Positions 17,798 to 26,650 of a stretch of DNA of 64,000 nt are shown here, piece after piece (within the stretch, counting starts at the first letter, position 1; each line of letters begins with the position of its first letter). This DNA is from Lachnospiraceae bacterium. GTDB lineage: Bacteria > Bacillota > Clostridia > Lachnospirales > Lachnospiraceae. A program made the translations under genes and the position numbers. The notes beneath the pieces are model-generated. The model was given only the letters and a program-made list of their open reading frames with translations. It was not told the origin of the DNA and ran no database searches. The stretch spans positions 62,001 through 126,000 of the forward strand of contig CAJTIU010000006.1 of NCBI GenBank assembly GCA_910576335.1, in the 5' to 3' direction.

Positions 17798-19858
17798 ATG
17801 TCGATGGAAAGTAATTTGGTTCAAAAGTATAATGGCGAGAAGGTCGCTGTATACGGGTTAGGCATAGAGGCGGAAAAGGCACTTCCGCGCTTGAAGGAAC
17901 AGTTCCAGGTAATCGGTCTTCTGGACAGCTTTCAGGAGAATGGAACACTTTACGGAATGGACATCCTTTCTTTTTCCCAGGCAGTAGATTTGGGGACAAA
18001 GCTGATTATTGTAGTTGCCCGCCCAGGCTCCTGCAAGGCGATAGCTAGAAGGATTGGAGATGCCTGCAGAAAGAACGCAATCGCGCTTATGGACATTAGG
18101 GGAAAGAATCTTCTGGAGAGAAAAAGCGTGGTCTATAATTTTACAAAAGCCAAGGGGGATTCAAAGGAAGAACTGTATCAGAAAATTGCGTGGGCAGAGG
18201 TGGTAAGCTTTGATCTTTTTGACACGCTTATCATGCGGGAAGTGTTGTCGTCAACGGATGTCATAAAATTGCTGGAAGCAACACTGGAGAAGAAAGGCAT
18301 CCATATTAATAACTTTGCGAGTAAGCGTATAGGGGCGGAGAAGCGTCTGTCGAAGTACGGGGCGCCGACACTTGAAGAACTGTATGAGGATATTTTGGAC
18401 AGGGCAGGAAATATATCCATTTCGGCTTCAGAGCTTGCGCAGTTGGAGTGGAAGCTTGACTTTGGAACCATTGTAGCGAGAAAGGCGGTATGTGAGGTTT
18501 ATGAATATTGTCTCCGGCAGCAAAAAGCGGTTTATATCGTGACAGATACTTATTATCGGCAGGAGCAGATACGGGAAATCTTAGACAAATACCACTTGGT
18601 CGGATATGCGGGACTTTTAGTATCCTGTGAGTGCCGGATGGGGAAGACCCAAGGACTTTTCAGCAGGCTGAAGGACAGTGCAGGGGAAAGAAAATGCTTA
18701 CATATCGGTGATGACCTTATAGCGGATATGGAGATGGCGAAAAAAGAGGGCATGGATATTTATCATATTTTCAGCGGAGAGGAACTGCTGGATACGGTTG
18801 GCAGTATGGGAATGGAAGAATATATGGGAAGTCTTACGGAACGCCTGAAGGTTGGATTGTTTACAGCACGTCTGTTCAATGATCCATTTCAGTTTGAGAC
18901 GGAAGAGCGACGGATAGAAATAAGGGATGCCTATGATATTGGCTATCTGATTTGTGCGCCTATGATTACGGACTTTATGTTTTGGTTTCGGGGGCGTGTA
19001 CGCCAGCATGGGATCAAAAATATCTGGTTTGGTGCAAGAGACGGGTATCTTCCGCAAAAGTTGTACCGAATGTTGGAAGAAGAGGCAGACACCATATATT
19101 TTCAGACCTCGCGGACAGTGGCGATTAGGACAGGGATGATGAATGATGCGGATATTGCCTATATTGATAGTATGAAGTTCAGTGGAACGTTAGAAGAGAG
19201 CTTAAAGGTTCGATTTGGATTGGAAATCGGGGCAAATAGATGTGATGAGAAATTGGGACTATTTGCCTATAGAGACAGGATATTGAGGCGTGCGGCAGAA
19301 GAACGTAGAAAGTATAGTGCATACATAGGGCATTTAAGTATGAAAGAAGGAGATATTGTTTTTTTTGATTTTGTGGCAAAAGGGACAATACAGATGTATG
19401 TACAAAGGCTTATCTCCAGTCAAATGAAGGGCCTTTATTTTTTACGCCTCGAACCAGATTTTATGAGTGATAAGGGATTGGATATAGATTCGTTTTACAA
19501 AATAGATGAGGCAGAGAGTAACAGTATCTACGATAACTATTACGTGTTGGAGACAATCTTAACGGCGCCGTATCCATCGGTGTGTGGATTTGACCATACC
19601 GGAGAACCGTTATATGCGGGAGAGACCAGAAGTGAAGAGGATATTTGTTGCATTCAGCGTATACAGGAGGGAATTTTGGGTTATTTCCGCAGATATCTGG
19701 AATTATTGCCAAAAGGAGTGGAAAGTCAGAGTAAAAGGTTGGATGAAATAATGCTGGGCCTTATACATAATTTGGAAATTAAGGATGAGGATTTCCTTTC
19801 TCTTATTGTTGAGGATCCATTCTTTAATAGAATGACAAATATAAAAGAGTTGATTTGA
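17798..19858 (+). CDS. Rossmann module plus HAD-like domain and large C-terminal domain
   Basis: A 686-residue protein that closes the operon. The N-terminal ~110 residues are the shared Rossmann-like module (VAVYGLGIEAEKAL, then GLLDSF). A HAD phosphatase-type domain follows at about 135-340: FDLFDTLI near 138 (nucleophile D in DxxDT spacing), VTDTYY near 250 and IGDDLIADMEMA near 304. The remaining ~340 residues (GARDGYLPQKLY near 412, FQTSRTVAIRTGM) form a domain often seen after HAD in exopolysaccharide clusters, of unknown function. ATG 17798 has GAGGAAGGAG 7 bp upstream, better than 17777. Catalysis on sugar phosphates is plausible but unproven. Confidence 0.75.
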   Translation: MSMESNLVQKYNGEKVAVYGLGIEAEKALPRLKEQFQVIGLLDSFQENGTLYGMDILSFSQAVDLGTKLIIVVARPGSCKAIARRIGDACRKNAIALMDIRGKNLLERKSVVYNFTKAKGDSKEELYQKIAWAEVVSFDLFDTLIMREVLSSTDVIKLLEATLEKKGIHINNFASKRIGAEKRLSKYGAPTLEELYEDILDRAGNISISASELAQLEWKLDFGTIVARKAVCEVYEYCLRQQKAVYIVTDTYYRQEQIREILDKYHLVGYAGLLVSCECRMGKTQGLFSRLKDSAGERKCLHIGDDLIADMEMAKKEGMDIYHIFSGEELLDTVGSMGMEEYMGSLTERLKVGLFTARLFNDPFQFETEERRIEIRDAYDIGYLICAPMITDFMFWFRGRVRQHGIKNIWFGARDGYLPQKLYRMLEEEADTIYFQTSRTVAIRTGMMNDADIAYIDSMKFSGTLEESLKVRFGLEIGANRCDEKLGLFAYRDRILRRAAEERRKYSAYIGHLSMKEGDIVFFDFVAKGTIQMYVQRLISSQMKGLYFLRLEPDFMSDKGLDIDSFYKIDEAESNSIYDNYYVLETILTAPYPSVCGFDHTGEPLYAGETRSEEDICCIQRIQEGILGYFRRYLELLPKGVESQSKRLDEIMLGLIHNLEIKDEDFLSLIVEDPFFNRMTNIKELI

Positions 19859-19873
19859 GACAAAATAGTTGAA

Positions 19874-19907
19874 AAGTAGGGGCTATCGTCTTCGATAACT
19901 CCTACTT
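19874..19907. terminator. Hairpin at the end of the glycan operon
   Basis: AAGTAGGGGCTATCG at 19874 pairs with CGATAACTCCTACTT ending at 19907, with one wobble and one mismatch. It lies 15 bp past the last gene of the operon and just beyond the end of a small minus-strand ORF, so it could serve both. The T-tract on either side is weak. Confidence 0.45.
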
Positions 19908-19917
19908 CAGCAATACA

Positions 19918-20058
19918 TTATTTTTCGTTTTTTTCACGGAGTTTTTCTACATATTCCTTTAGTTGCTCCATTGTTAGAATCTTGAATAAATCATCTATGA
20001 TTAACTGACGTTCTTGTTTCTCGGCAAGCTCTTTAATTCTCTCCCCTTGTGTCGGCAT
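19918..20058 (-). CDS. Small hypothetical protein, 46 residues
   Basis: A short minus-strand frame begins at the ATG complementary to 20056-20058, with a good GAGGGAG ribosome site about 6 bp upstream, and ends with TAA at 19918-19920. The predicted protein begins MPTQGERIKELAEKQERQ and ends with an amphipathic, charged helix (MEQLKEYVEKLREKNEK). I do not recognise the family. It may be a free-standing small protein or the re-started tail of a lost larger gene. It lies between the glycan operon and a broken AAA gene. Confidence 0.45.
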   Translation of the reverse strand: MPTQGERIKELAEKQERQLIIDDLFKILTMEQLKEYVEKLREKNEK

Positions 20059-20175
20059 ATGGTTCACTCCCTCGTTTTTAGTGGAAAGATTAACATTGAA
20101 TCAACAGCCCGGAATTGTTATACTATAAACAGCAAGAGCTGTTTTTATTAGTCAGATACTTTAGGAGTGTGCATT

Positions 20176-20773
20176 ATGGGGATGTTTTTTAATAACAAAG
20201 TGCCTTATACAGATTATAGCGGGATTGTTTCAGAGGTATATTTTGTTGAGAAATCAGATCTGATTGCGGAGTTTCTGCCTGCTATTGGAAAGAAAAATCG
20301 TTATTTTTGCATTACAAGACCGCGTCGTTTTGGGAAAAGTGTAATGGTCAGCAGAATGTCTGAAAGCTGTGATTCTTACCGGGTGTATATAAGCTGTATT
20401 CAAACTGGTTTGAAAGAAGAGTTGGCACAGGGGTATTCATCATTAGCTCTGTCTTCATCAAAAGCAGTCGAGGATATTTTGCAGTTGATATTTGAGAAAA
20501 CAGGGGAGAGATTCATTTTATAATATTGAGGCTGTGCAGGATGAACTGGCATTAATGGCAGCAGGAGAGAGGATTCCAATTTTGCTGCAGGGATATTCCG
20601 CTACAGGAACAGAGCTCAGGACAAAGAATCAGATATATTCTGCCATGGTGGTATATGGGCTTTTGACTTATGAAAATGGAGAAGTTTTTATTCCGAATAA
20701 GGAACTGATGGATAAATATAATGAGTTATTGCTGACAAATGATAGTTTTGGGTATGCTGAAAGGGCGATGTGA
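20176..20773 (+). pseudogene. Decayed AAA-ATPase-like / PD-(D/E)XK gene
   Basis: The first reading frame (20176-20523) starts after AGGAG and carries PYTDYSGIVSEVYFVEKSD and the Walker A-like RPRRFGKS, as at the N-terminus of AAA-ATPase_like (DUF1703-linked) proteins. It then jumps to sequence from the middle or end of such a protein. A second, shifted frame to 20773 continues with family-like residues (ELRTKNQIYSAMVVYGLLTYENG, EVFIPNKELMDKYNELL). The total coding length of ~200 residues is far below the ~550 normal for the family, so both an internal deletion and a frameshift have occurred. Confidence 0.7.
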
Positions 20774-20782
20774 GGAGCATAT

Positions 20783-22370
20783 ATGAAAAAACGCTTTAAT
20801 ACTACAGGGTTATGCTACCCGGAAGAGCATTATATGGTAAATATGGAAGGGAGCCTTGAGGAGACGAAGAAGCTGGTTGACAGAGGGGAATATTTTGTCA
20901 TCAACAGGGCAAGGCAATATGGTAAGACAACTATGCTTCATATGTTAGCAGAAAAGCTGTCAGGACAATATGCGGTATTTCTGCTTAGTTTTGAAGGTAT
21001 GGAGGATGAAACCTATAAGACGGCAGATTCGTTCTGCAAGAGATTCAGCCGTCTTTTATCCAGATACCTGTCTTATAATGAAGTAACAGGAATTTCTAGC
21101 TCTTTTAGAGATGAGTTAAATAGCCGGAGATCTGGGACGATGGATTTGGAGGATCTGTCAGATCTGATTTCAGAGTTGTGTATTCAGTCGCAAAAACCGG
21201 TTGTCCTAATGATTGATGAGGTTGACCAGGCGGGCGCACGGAAAATATTTCTTGATTTTTTAGGACTGCTCAGGCGTAAGTATCTGACAAGGAAATCAGA
21301 GCCTGCATTTTGGTCTGTGATACTGGCCGGGGTTTATGATATTAAGAATTTAAAGCTGAAAATCAGAACAGAGGATGACCATAAGACAAACAGTCCGTGG
21401 AATATTGCAGCGGATTTTGATGTGGATATGAGTCTGCCGGAATCAGGGATTGCCGGAATGCTGGAGGAATATGAAAAGGATCACAGAACAGGCATGGAGG
21501 TCCGAGAATTAGCATCACTGCTTTATGAATACATGTCGGGTTATCCGTTTCTTGTCTCCAGGCTCTGCAAACTGATGGATGAGAAGGTTGGGGGAAGTCT
21601 GGAATTTCCAAATAAGAAGGATGTATGGACAAAGGAAGGCTTTCAGGCCGCGGTTCGAAGCCTGCTGGCAGAAGAAAATACTTTGTTTGAATCACTGGAT
21701 AATAAATTAATTGATTTTCCGAAGTTAAAGGAAATGCTAAAGAATTTACTGCTGCAGGGGAAGATGATAGAATATGTGCCGGGAGATGTTGCGCTCCGGA
21801 CAGCCATGATGTTTGGTTTTATTACAATAGTAAATGGAACGGCCGAAGTGTCGAACCGGCTCTTCGAGATGCGTCTCTATAACGGATTTCTTGCAGAGGA
21901 ATCCCGGTGTATGTAGATCTCGCAGGCTGCACAGGATGTCAAGAACCAGTTTATCACCGGAGGATACCTGGATATGGATCTGGTGATTCAGAAGTTTGCT
22001 ATGCATTATACAGAATTTTTTGGTGATTGTAATGAGAAGTTCTTGGAAGATAATGGACGCTGCATTTTCCTGCTTTATATGAAACCGATTATCAATGGAA
22101 CCGGGAATTATTATATAGAAGCAAGAACGCGGACAAACAGGAGGACGGATCTGATCATTGATTACAGGGGCAGGCAGTATATTGTAGAATTAAAGATCTG
22201 GCGAGGAGCCGGATATGATAAGAGAGGAAGGGAACAGCTTGCTGACTATCTGAATGCATACCATCTGAAGAGAGGATATTTTATCAGCTTAAATTTTAAT
22301 AAAAATAAGCAGATGGGAGTAAAAAAAAGTTATCCTTGGGGATAAGGTACTGATTGAAGCAGTGATTTAA
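20783..22370 (+). pseudogene. AAA-like ATPase with C-terminal PD-(D/E)XK domain, interrupted
   Basis: The first 377 residues contain an AAA-like ATPase domain with Walker A NRARQYGKTT at 41-50 and Walker B-like VVLMIDEVDQ near 147. A TAG at 21914-21916 stops it, but the same frame continues with family-like sequence (QFITGGYLDMDLVIQKF) and a nuclease-type core (RRTDLIIDYRGRQYIVELKIW, with D and ExK). Near the end, a run of eight A at 22321-22328 shifts the frame. With seven A the protein would end VILGDKVLIEAVI at 22370. Two lesions suggest a pseudogene; amber readthrough and slippage are less likely. Start ATG 20783 has GAGGAG upstream. Confidence 0.75.
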
Positions 22371-22435
22371 GTTATACTCACCCGGTACGGCTTCTTCCTC
22401 CGCCTTGCGCATGGAAATCAATCCTGCGCAATCTT

Positions 22436-22584
22436 GGTTACTATTCATGGGGCAGTGCACTCCGCTGCACGGCATCCGAGCCGATAAAGTGGTGGTTTCC
22501 GACATCCAGCCCCTCGCTGAAGACGACTTTTAAATGGGTTGGATGCGTTACTATGAGCGAACCGTTAGTCCGTGAATAGTAACC
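22436..22584. mobile_element. Small MITE-like element with terminal inverted repeats
   Basis: GGTTACTATTCATGG at 22436-22450 is inverted at 22570-22584 with one mismatch, bounding 149 bp without a gene. A third half-site (GTTACTAT, 22547-22554) forms a smaller 37-bp hairpin with the right end. The same right-hand hairpin recurs at 26796-26838. The surrounding stretch 22371-22620 has no credible gene. This could be a non-autonomous transposable element or a folded intergenic repeat. Confidence 0.5.
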
Positions 22585-22621
22585 AATCCGTGGCATTAAT
22601 TAAATTACAGTGCCTAACTGG

Positions 22622-22659
22622 TTGACAAAATGTGTAATGGTAGAATACAATTAATTGTA
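22622..22659 (+). promoter_or_regulatory. SigmaA-type promoter with palindrome over the -10
   Basis: TTGACA at 22622-22627 and TACAAT at 22646-22651 are separated by 18 bp. The -10 is the left half of a perfect 14-bp palindrome, TACAATTAATTGTA (22646-22659), placed where a repressor would block transcription. It drives the epimerase-tarI-dehydrogenase set. Confidence 0.6.
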
Positions 22660-22707
22660 CAAAAAAATAAAACTCTTATATAATGGGGAAATGAGGAATT
22701 GACAAAG

Positions 22708-23370
22708 ATGAATTTTGAATTGACAGCATCTATGATGTGTGCCGATTTTGGCAACTTGGAACGGGAAGTAAGGGAACTTGCGGAAGGGGGAATTGATTCC
22801 TTTCATATAGATATTATGGATGGGCGGTATGTGCCGAATTTTGCCATGTCTTTAAATGATATGAGGTATATTGCGTCCGTGTCGCCGAAGCCGCTGGATA
22901 TACACTTGATGATTGAGCATCCGAATAACCGGATTGATTTATTTTTGGCAAATCTCAGGAAGGGCGATACTGTGTATATCCATCCAGAGGCAGAATATCA
23001 TCCGTCTACGACGCTTCTGAGCATTATTAATGCGGGGATGATTCCCGGTATTGCCATTAACCCTGGAACGAGTGTGGAGACGGTGATGGAGATGCTCCGG
23101 ATTGTCAAGAAAGTGCTTGTTATGTCGGTGAATCCGGGTAATGCGGGGCAGATGTACCTTCCATATGTTGGAAAGAAGATTACGAAGCTTCTGTCATTGA
23201 AGGAGGACATGGATTTTGAACTCTACTGGGACGGGGCCTGCAGCGCGGATAAGATCATAGAGTTTGCACCAAAAGGGGTGCGGGGATTTGTGCTTGGAAC
23301 GACACTTCTGTTTGGTAAGGAGAAACCGTATGGGGAGACCCTGCAGAAGATCCGGAATTTCCAGTTTTGA
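22708..23370 (+). CDS. Ribulose-phosphate 3-epimerase family protein (Rpe/AlsE-like)
   Basis: A TIM-barrel sugar-phosphate epimerase of ~220 residues. FHIDIMDGRYVPNF and HLMIEHP carry the metal ligands and catalytic Asp of the family, and MSVNPGNAGQ follows in strand 6. The final phosphate/catalytic loop reads WDGACSADKI instead of the VDGGI of housekeeping Rpe, closer to AlsE-type enzymes. ATG 22708 with GAGGA 10 bp upstream is favoured over the TTG at 22699. The next two genes encode a TarI-like cytidylyltransferase and a polyol dehydrogenase, so the enzyme likely feeds a pentulose phosphate into a CDP-polyol pathway; this is inference. Confidence 0.85.
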   Translation: MNFELTASMMCADFGNLEREVRELAEGGIDSFHIDIMDGRYVPNFAMSLNDMRYIASVSPKPLDIHLMIEHPNNRIDLFLANLRKGDTVYIHPEAEYHPSTTLLSIINAGMIPGIAINPGTSVETVMEMLRIVKKVLVMSVNPGNAGQMYLPYVGKKITKLLSLKEDMDFELYWDGACSADKIIEFAPKGVRGFVLGTTLLFGKEKPYGETLQKIRNFQF

Positions 23371-23479
23371 TGATTCTGGCATATCTGATTCTGACATATC
23401 CGGGGTATTCAGGCTGACACAGTGTGATTCATAATACAGAGGTATACACAGAGATATACATAAGGCAGGGTTTCTTAAT

Positions 23480-24190
23480 ATGGGCACAGTTAAAAATATT
23501 GCACTGCTTTTGTCCGGCGGCACAGGAACAAGGCTGGGGTCGGACATTCCGAAGCAGTATATGGAGGCAGGCGGCAGGCCTGTTATTTCTTACAGTATAG
23601 GGTGTCTGGCGGCACATGAAAGAATTGATGGCATTCAGATTGTGGCTGAGCCCGTCTGGGAGGAAAAGATTGAAAAATGGGTGGAGGAAGCCGGGGCTAG
23701 AGGGAAGTTCCGGGGATTTTCAAGTCCGGGTAAAAACAGGCAGCTTTCTATTCTGCATGGCCTGGAGGATATTCTGAATTATGCGGATGAGGAGGATTGT
23801 GTCTTTATTCATGATGCAGCAAGGCCGATGCTCTCTGACAGGCAGATTACGGACTGCCTGGACGGAATCTGCGGCTATGACGGGGTGCTTCCGGTGCTTC
23901 CGATGAAGGATACGGTTTACTTGAGCAGGGACGGGAGATCCATTGACTCTCTTCTGAACCGGAGCGAGATCTATGCGGGTCAGGCTCCGGAGGTGTTTTG
24001 TCTGGGAAAATATTATGAGGCGAACAGGGCGCTTCTTCCGGATAAGATTTTGAAAGTCAATGGATCCACGGAACCTGCTGTTATGGCGGGACTCTGTATT
24101 GCCATGATTCCCGGGGATGAGGGGAATTTTAAGATTACAACGAAGGAAGATCTGAAGAGGTTCCGGAAAGCGGTAGAAGAGACGATGTGA
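23480..24190 (+). CDS. tarI: IspD/TarI-family cytidylyltransferase
   Basis: Transfers CMP from CTP to a polyol phosphate. The N-terminal LLSGGTGTRLGSDIPKQY is the CTP-binding signature shared by IspD and TarI. FIHDAARPMLSD and LPMKDTVY follow as in the family. Because the flanking genes are a pentulose-phosphate epimerase and a zinc polyol dehydrogenase, the TarI role (CDP-ribitol or a related CDP-pentitol) is more likely than isoprenoid IspD. The ribosome site is weak. The product would be a precursor of a ribitol-phosphate-containing surface polymer. Confidence 0.8.
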   Translation: MGTVKNIALLLSGGTGTRLGSDIPKQYMEAGGRPVISYSIGCLAAHERIDGIQIVAEPVWEEKIEKWVEEAGARGKFRGFSSPGKNRQLSILHGLEDILNYADEEDCVFIHDAARPMLSDRQITDCLDGICGYDGVLPVLPMKDTVYLSRDGRSIDSLLNRSEIYAGQAPEVFCLGKYYEANRALLPDKILKVNGSTEPAVMAGLCIAMIPGDEGNFKITTKEDLKRFRKAVEETM

Positions 24191-24260
24191 GGAACCATAT
24201 AGGTTATTGTGGACAGAGCGACATTTTTAACCTGTATGGATCAGGAAGGATGGAAGGTAT

Positions 24261-25325
24261 ATGAAGGCATGGGTGCTGCATGGAATTGATGATATCCGCC
24301 TGGAGGAAGTGGAAAAACCACAGCCAGGCGAACGGGAGGTTCTTGTAGAGGTAAAGGCTGCGGGAATCTGCGGCTCGGATATACCAAGAATCTACCAGAA
24401 TGGGACATATTCATATCCACTGATTCCAGGACATGAGTTTTCGGGCATGGTGGCAGAGACGGGTACTTTGGCCGACCCATCCTGGAAGGGAAAGAGAGTG
24501 GGCGTTTTCCCACTCATTCCCTGTGGGAAATGTGCTCCCTGCAGGAAGAAGAAATATGAAATGTGCCGTAGTTACAGCTATCTCGGTTCCAGGCAGGACG
24601 GAGGTTTTGCAGAATATGCCTTGGTTCCGGAGGATAATCTGATCTGCCTCCCTGAACATGTGTCTTATGAGGCGGCTGCTATGTTGGAACCCATGGCGGT
24701 GGCAGTCCATTCCATGAGACGTGCTGCACCGGCAGCAGGCGACAGGGTGGCGGTGTGCGGACTTGGGACGATAGGGCTGCTGCTTATGATGTTTTTAAGG
24801 GAAGCAGGGGTCAGGGACATTTCTGTAATCGGAAATAAAGAGCCGCAGAGGCAGTCTATACTGGAAATGGGATTCACGGAGGAGAGTTATTGTGACTGCA
24901 GGCAGCAGGATGCGGGAGAATGGCTTATGAAGCGTACCGGCGGAGAAGGTGTGGATGTTTTTTTTGAGTGTGTGGGAAGAAATGAGACACTGATTCAGGC
25001 AGTGCAGGGAGTGTCTCCTGCCGGAAAAGTGATGCTGGTGGGGAATCCTTATTCAGATATGGCTCTGGAAAAGAATGTATACTGGAAGATTCTTAGAAAT
25101 CAGCTGACAGTGCTTGGAACGTGGAATTCTTCATTTACACACGAGCCGGAGGATGACTGGCATTATGTGCTGGAGAAGCTATCGAAGAAGCTTGTCATGC
25201 CGGAGGGGCTTATTACTCATAGAAATTCACTTGATGGGCTGGAAGAGGGACTACATATTATGCGGGATAAATCGGAAGATTATGTGAAGGTGATGGCGGT
25301 TCAGGCTTCGCCAAGTGAACGGTAA
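24261..25325 (+). CDS. Zinc-dependent medium-chain dehydrogenase, TarJ/polyol-phosphate type
   Basis: A 354-residue zinc alcohol dehydrogenase. Catalytic zinc ligands appear in GICGSD and GHEFSG, structural zinc cysteines in CGKCAPCRKKKYEMC, and the cofactor site in AVCGLGTIGLLLM near 170. In this gene order it probably reduces ribulose 5-phosphate (or another pentulose phosphate) to the polyol phosphate that the preceding cytidylyltransferase activates, as TarJ does. Galactitol-1-phosphate dehydrogenase is the nearest alternative by sequence pattern. It converges with the minus-strand glycosyltransferase across a shared terminator. Confidence 0.82.
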   Translation: MKAWVLHGIDDIRLEEVEKPQPGEREVLVEVKAAGICGSDIPRIYQNGTYSYPLIPGHEFSGMVAETGTLADPSWKGKRVGVFPLIPCGKCAPCRKKKYEMCRSYSYLGSRQDGGFAEYALVPEDNLICLPEHVSYEAAAMLEPMAVAVHSMRRAAPAAGDRVAVCGLGTIGLLLMMFLREAGVRDISVIGNKEPQRQSILEMGFTEESYCDCRQQDAGEWLMKRTGGEGVDVFFECVGRNETLIQAVQGVSPAGKVMLVGNPYSDMALEKNVYWKILRNQLTVLGTWNSSFTHEPEDDWHYVLEKLSKKLVMPEGLITHRNSLDGLEEGLHIMRDKSEDYVKVMAVQASPSER

Positions 25326-25330
25326 TACTG

Positions 25331-25441
25331 TATGGTAATCATAATACATATATAAGACCATATGAAATGTTTGCTTCGGAAGTTGAACATGTAAAGTATC
25401 TAGATGTTGATCAGCAGTACAGGTTTGAATTAGTAAAGTAA
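25331..25441 (+). pseudogene. 3' remnant resembling a DUF1653-type protein
   Basis: A frame without a start reads NTYIRPYEMFASEVEHVKY and ends QQYRFELVK at TAA 25439-25441. The RPYEMF...YRFE pattern resembles the C-terminus of DUF1653 proteins as I remember them. The 5' part is missing, replaced by the end of the dehydrogenase region, so this is a fragment. Confidence 0.4.
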
Positions 25442-25442
25442 G

Positions 25443-25475
25443 AGAAAAGGCTTCTTTTAAAAAGAAGCCTTTTCT
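25443..25475. terminator. Bidirectional terminator between convergent genes
   Basis: AGAAAAGGCTTCTTT (25443) pairs perfectly with AAAGAAGCCTTTTCT (to 25475), giving A-rich and T-rich flanks in both directions. It contains the stop codon of the minus-strand glycosyltransferase. The stem is closely similar to the terminators of both flagellin genes. Confidence 0.8.
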
Positions 25476-26650
25476 GAATAACTGGAGAGGATCCAATCAG
25501 CGCAATTACTCCATGTGAAATTCTGACGCACCTTTTCAAATCCATTCTGTATAATCTGTTCTGCCCGTGCAGAATCTTTTAACATCTGTTCTGCAATATC
25601 CGGGAGATGCTCCAGGTGTTTCAGGTCATATAATACGATATCCTGCCCGTCTTTAAAATTCATGTCAACCCACCGGCTTGAGTCAGTAAGCGGCAGGGAA
25701 TGCTGGAGCAGTGTATTGAAAATCCTGTCGTGCGTCCCGGCCTTAAACCATGGAAATACATTTAGGTTAATCTTTGCATCCGCCATGGCGGTAAGTGTCT
25801 GTGCGTAGGGTACACGGTCATCGATCCGGTGAACGTTCGGATATTTTGCAGAGCTGTGGTTTTCCCAGCCCCGGCCCAGCAGATAGAGGTCTAGTCCGGA
25901 TTCCGCAAGAATCGATACCACCTGTCCGCGTTGGTACATTCGGATGGCCCAGTCTACATATTCTGAACAGAGGAAGAGCGTTTTCAATGTATCAACAGGA
26001 ACACTCCATCCCATCTGCTGCATGGTAAGGAACAGCGCCTGCTCCGTTGTCAGGCTGCTGTCCTCAACAAGATTGCGGAACATGAGGTGGTAAAAACTCT
26101 GTAGCTCCGTGTTTCCTGAAAGTGCCTGTTCCATCTCCGCAAGCTTACTTTCAGGGGAGTAGTAGGTAGATGAAAACAGGATATCATATTTCCGGTCAGC
26201 GTATGGAATGAAAGGCGCTTCTTGATCAGGCACAGCGCCGACATGGGGCATAAAGGCAACATAGGGGACGCTGTCACTGAAATATCGTTTTACGTATTCT
26301 ACATGGTCATAATCGCAGCAGAACAGCCGGTAGTTTTTTGGATGTTTGGTCAGTAATGAGTGGAAACGAAGCGGCGGATCCATCAGAATGTCAATGACAA
26401 CTGTTCCCCACGCATCCCAGATTCCAATCAGTGTGTCATTCCGGATACACATTCCGTCAAAGCAGATTGCTGCGTCCACCTTCGTGGAAACAAAGGTCAT
26501 AAAGTTTGCACTGGAATGGGGATCTTCGGCAGGCGGATTGAGCAGATTCCAGATAAAGGTCTCGTGGCCGCGGATTCTTAATTCGTGTTCCAACTGGTCT
26601 GTGAAAAAGTTGAAGGATTCTGTATCTGTATAAAATAGTACGATTCTCAT
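25457..26650 (-). CDS. CgeB-like / GT-B glycosyltransferase
   Basis: A 397-residue protein of the CgeB-like group (DUF3880 and Glyco_trans_1_2-type halves). The N-terminal half begins MRIVLFYTDTESFNFFTDQL. The C-terminal half has LDLYLLGRGWEN, YAQTLTAMADAKINLNVFP and DRIFNTLLQHSLPLTD, a typical order for this family. Such proteins glycosylate flagellin or spore/surface polymers in other Firmicutes. The start has GGAG 7 bp upstream. Its terminator resembles those of the flagellin genes 5 kb away, which together with family history makes flagellin a reasonable acceptor, but this is inference. Confidence 0.75.
   Translation of the reverse strand: MRIVLFYTDTESFNFFTDQLEHELRIRGHETFIWNLLNPPAEDPHSSANFMTFVSTKVDAAICFDGMCIRNDTLIGIWDAWGTVVIDILMDPPLRFHSLLTKHPKNYRLFCCDYDHVEYVKRYFSDSVPYVAFMPHVGAVPDQEAPFIPYADRKYDILFSSTYYSPESKLAEMEQALSGNTELQSFYHLMFRNLVEDSSLTTEQALFLTMQQMGWSVPVDTLKTLFLCSEYVDWAIRMYQRGQVVSILAESGLDLYLLGRGWENHSSAKYPNVHRIDDRVPYAQTLTAMADAKINLNVFPWFKAGTHDRIFNTLLQHSLPLTDSSRWVDMNFKDGQDIVLYDLKHLEHLPDIAEQMLKDSARAEQIIQNGFEKVRQNFTWSNCADWILSSYSEKASF

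Noticed and set aside
20783-22345. Programmed amber readthrough or frameshifting in the AAA-like gene
   Set aside because: Two independent lesions in one gene next to other decayed copies are better explained by decay; no readthrough or slippage signals beyond the A-run were seen.
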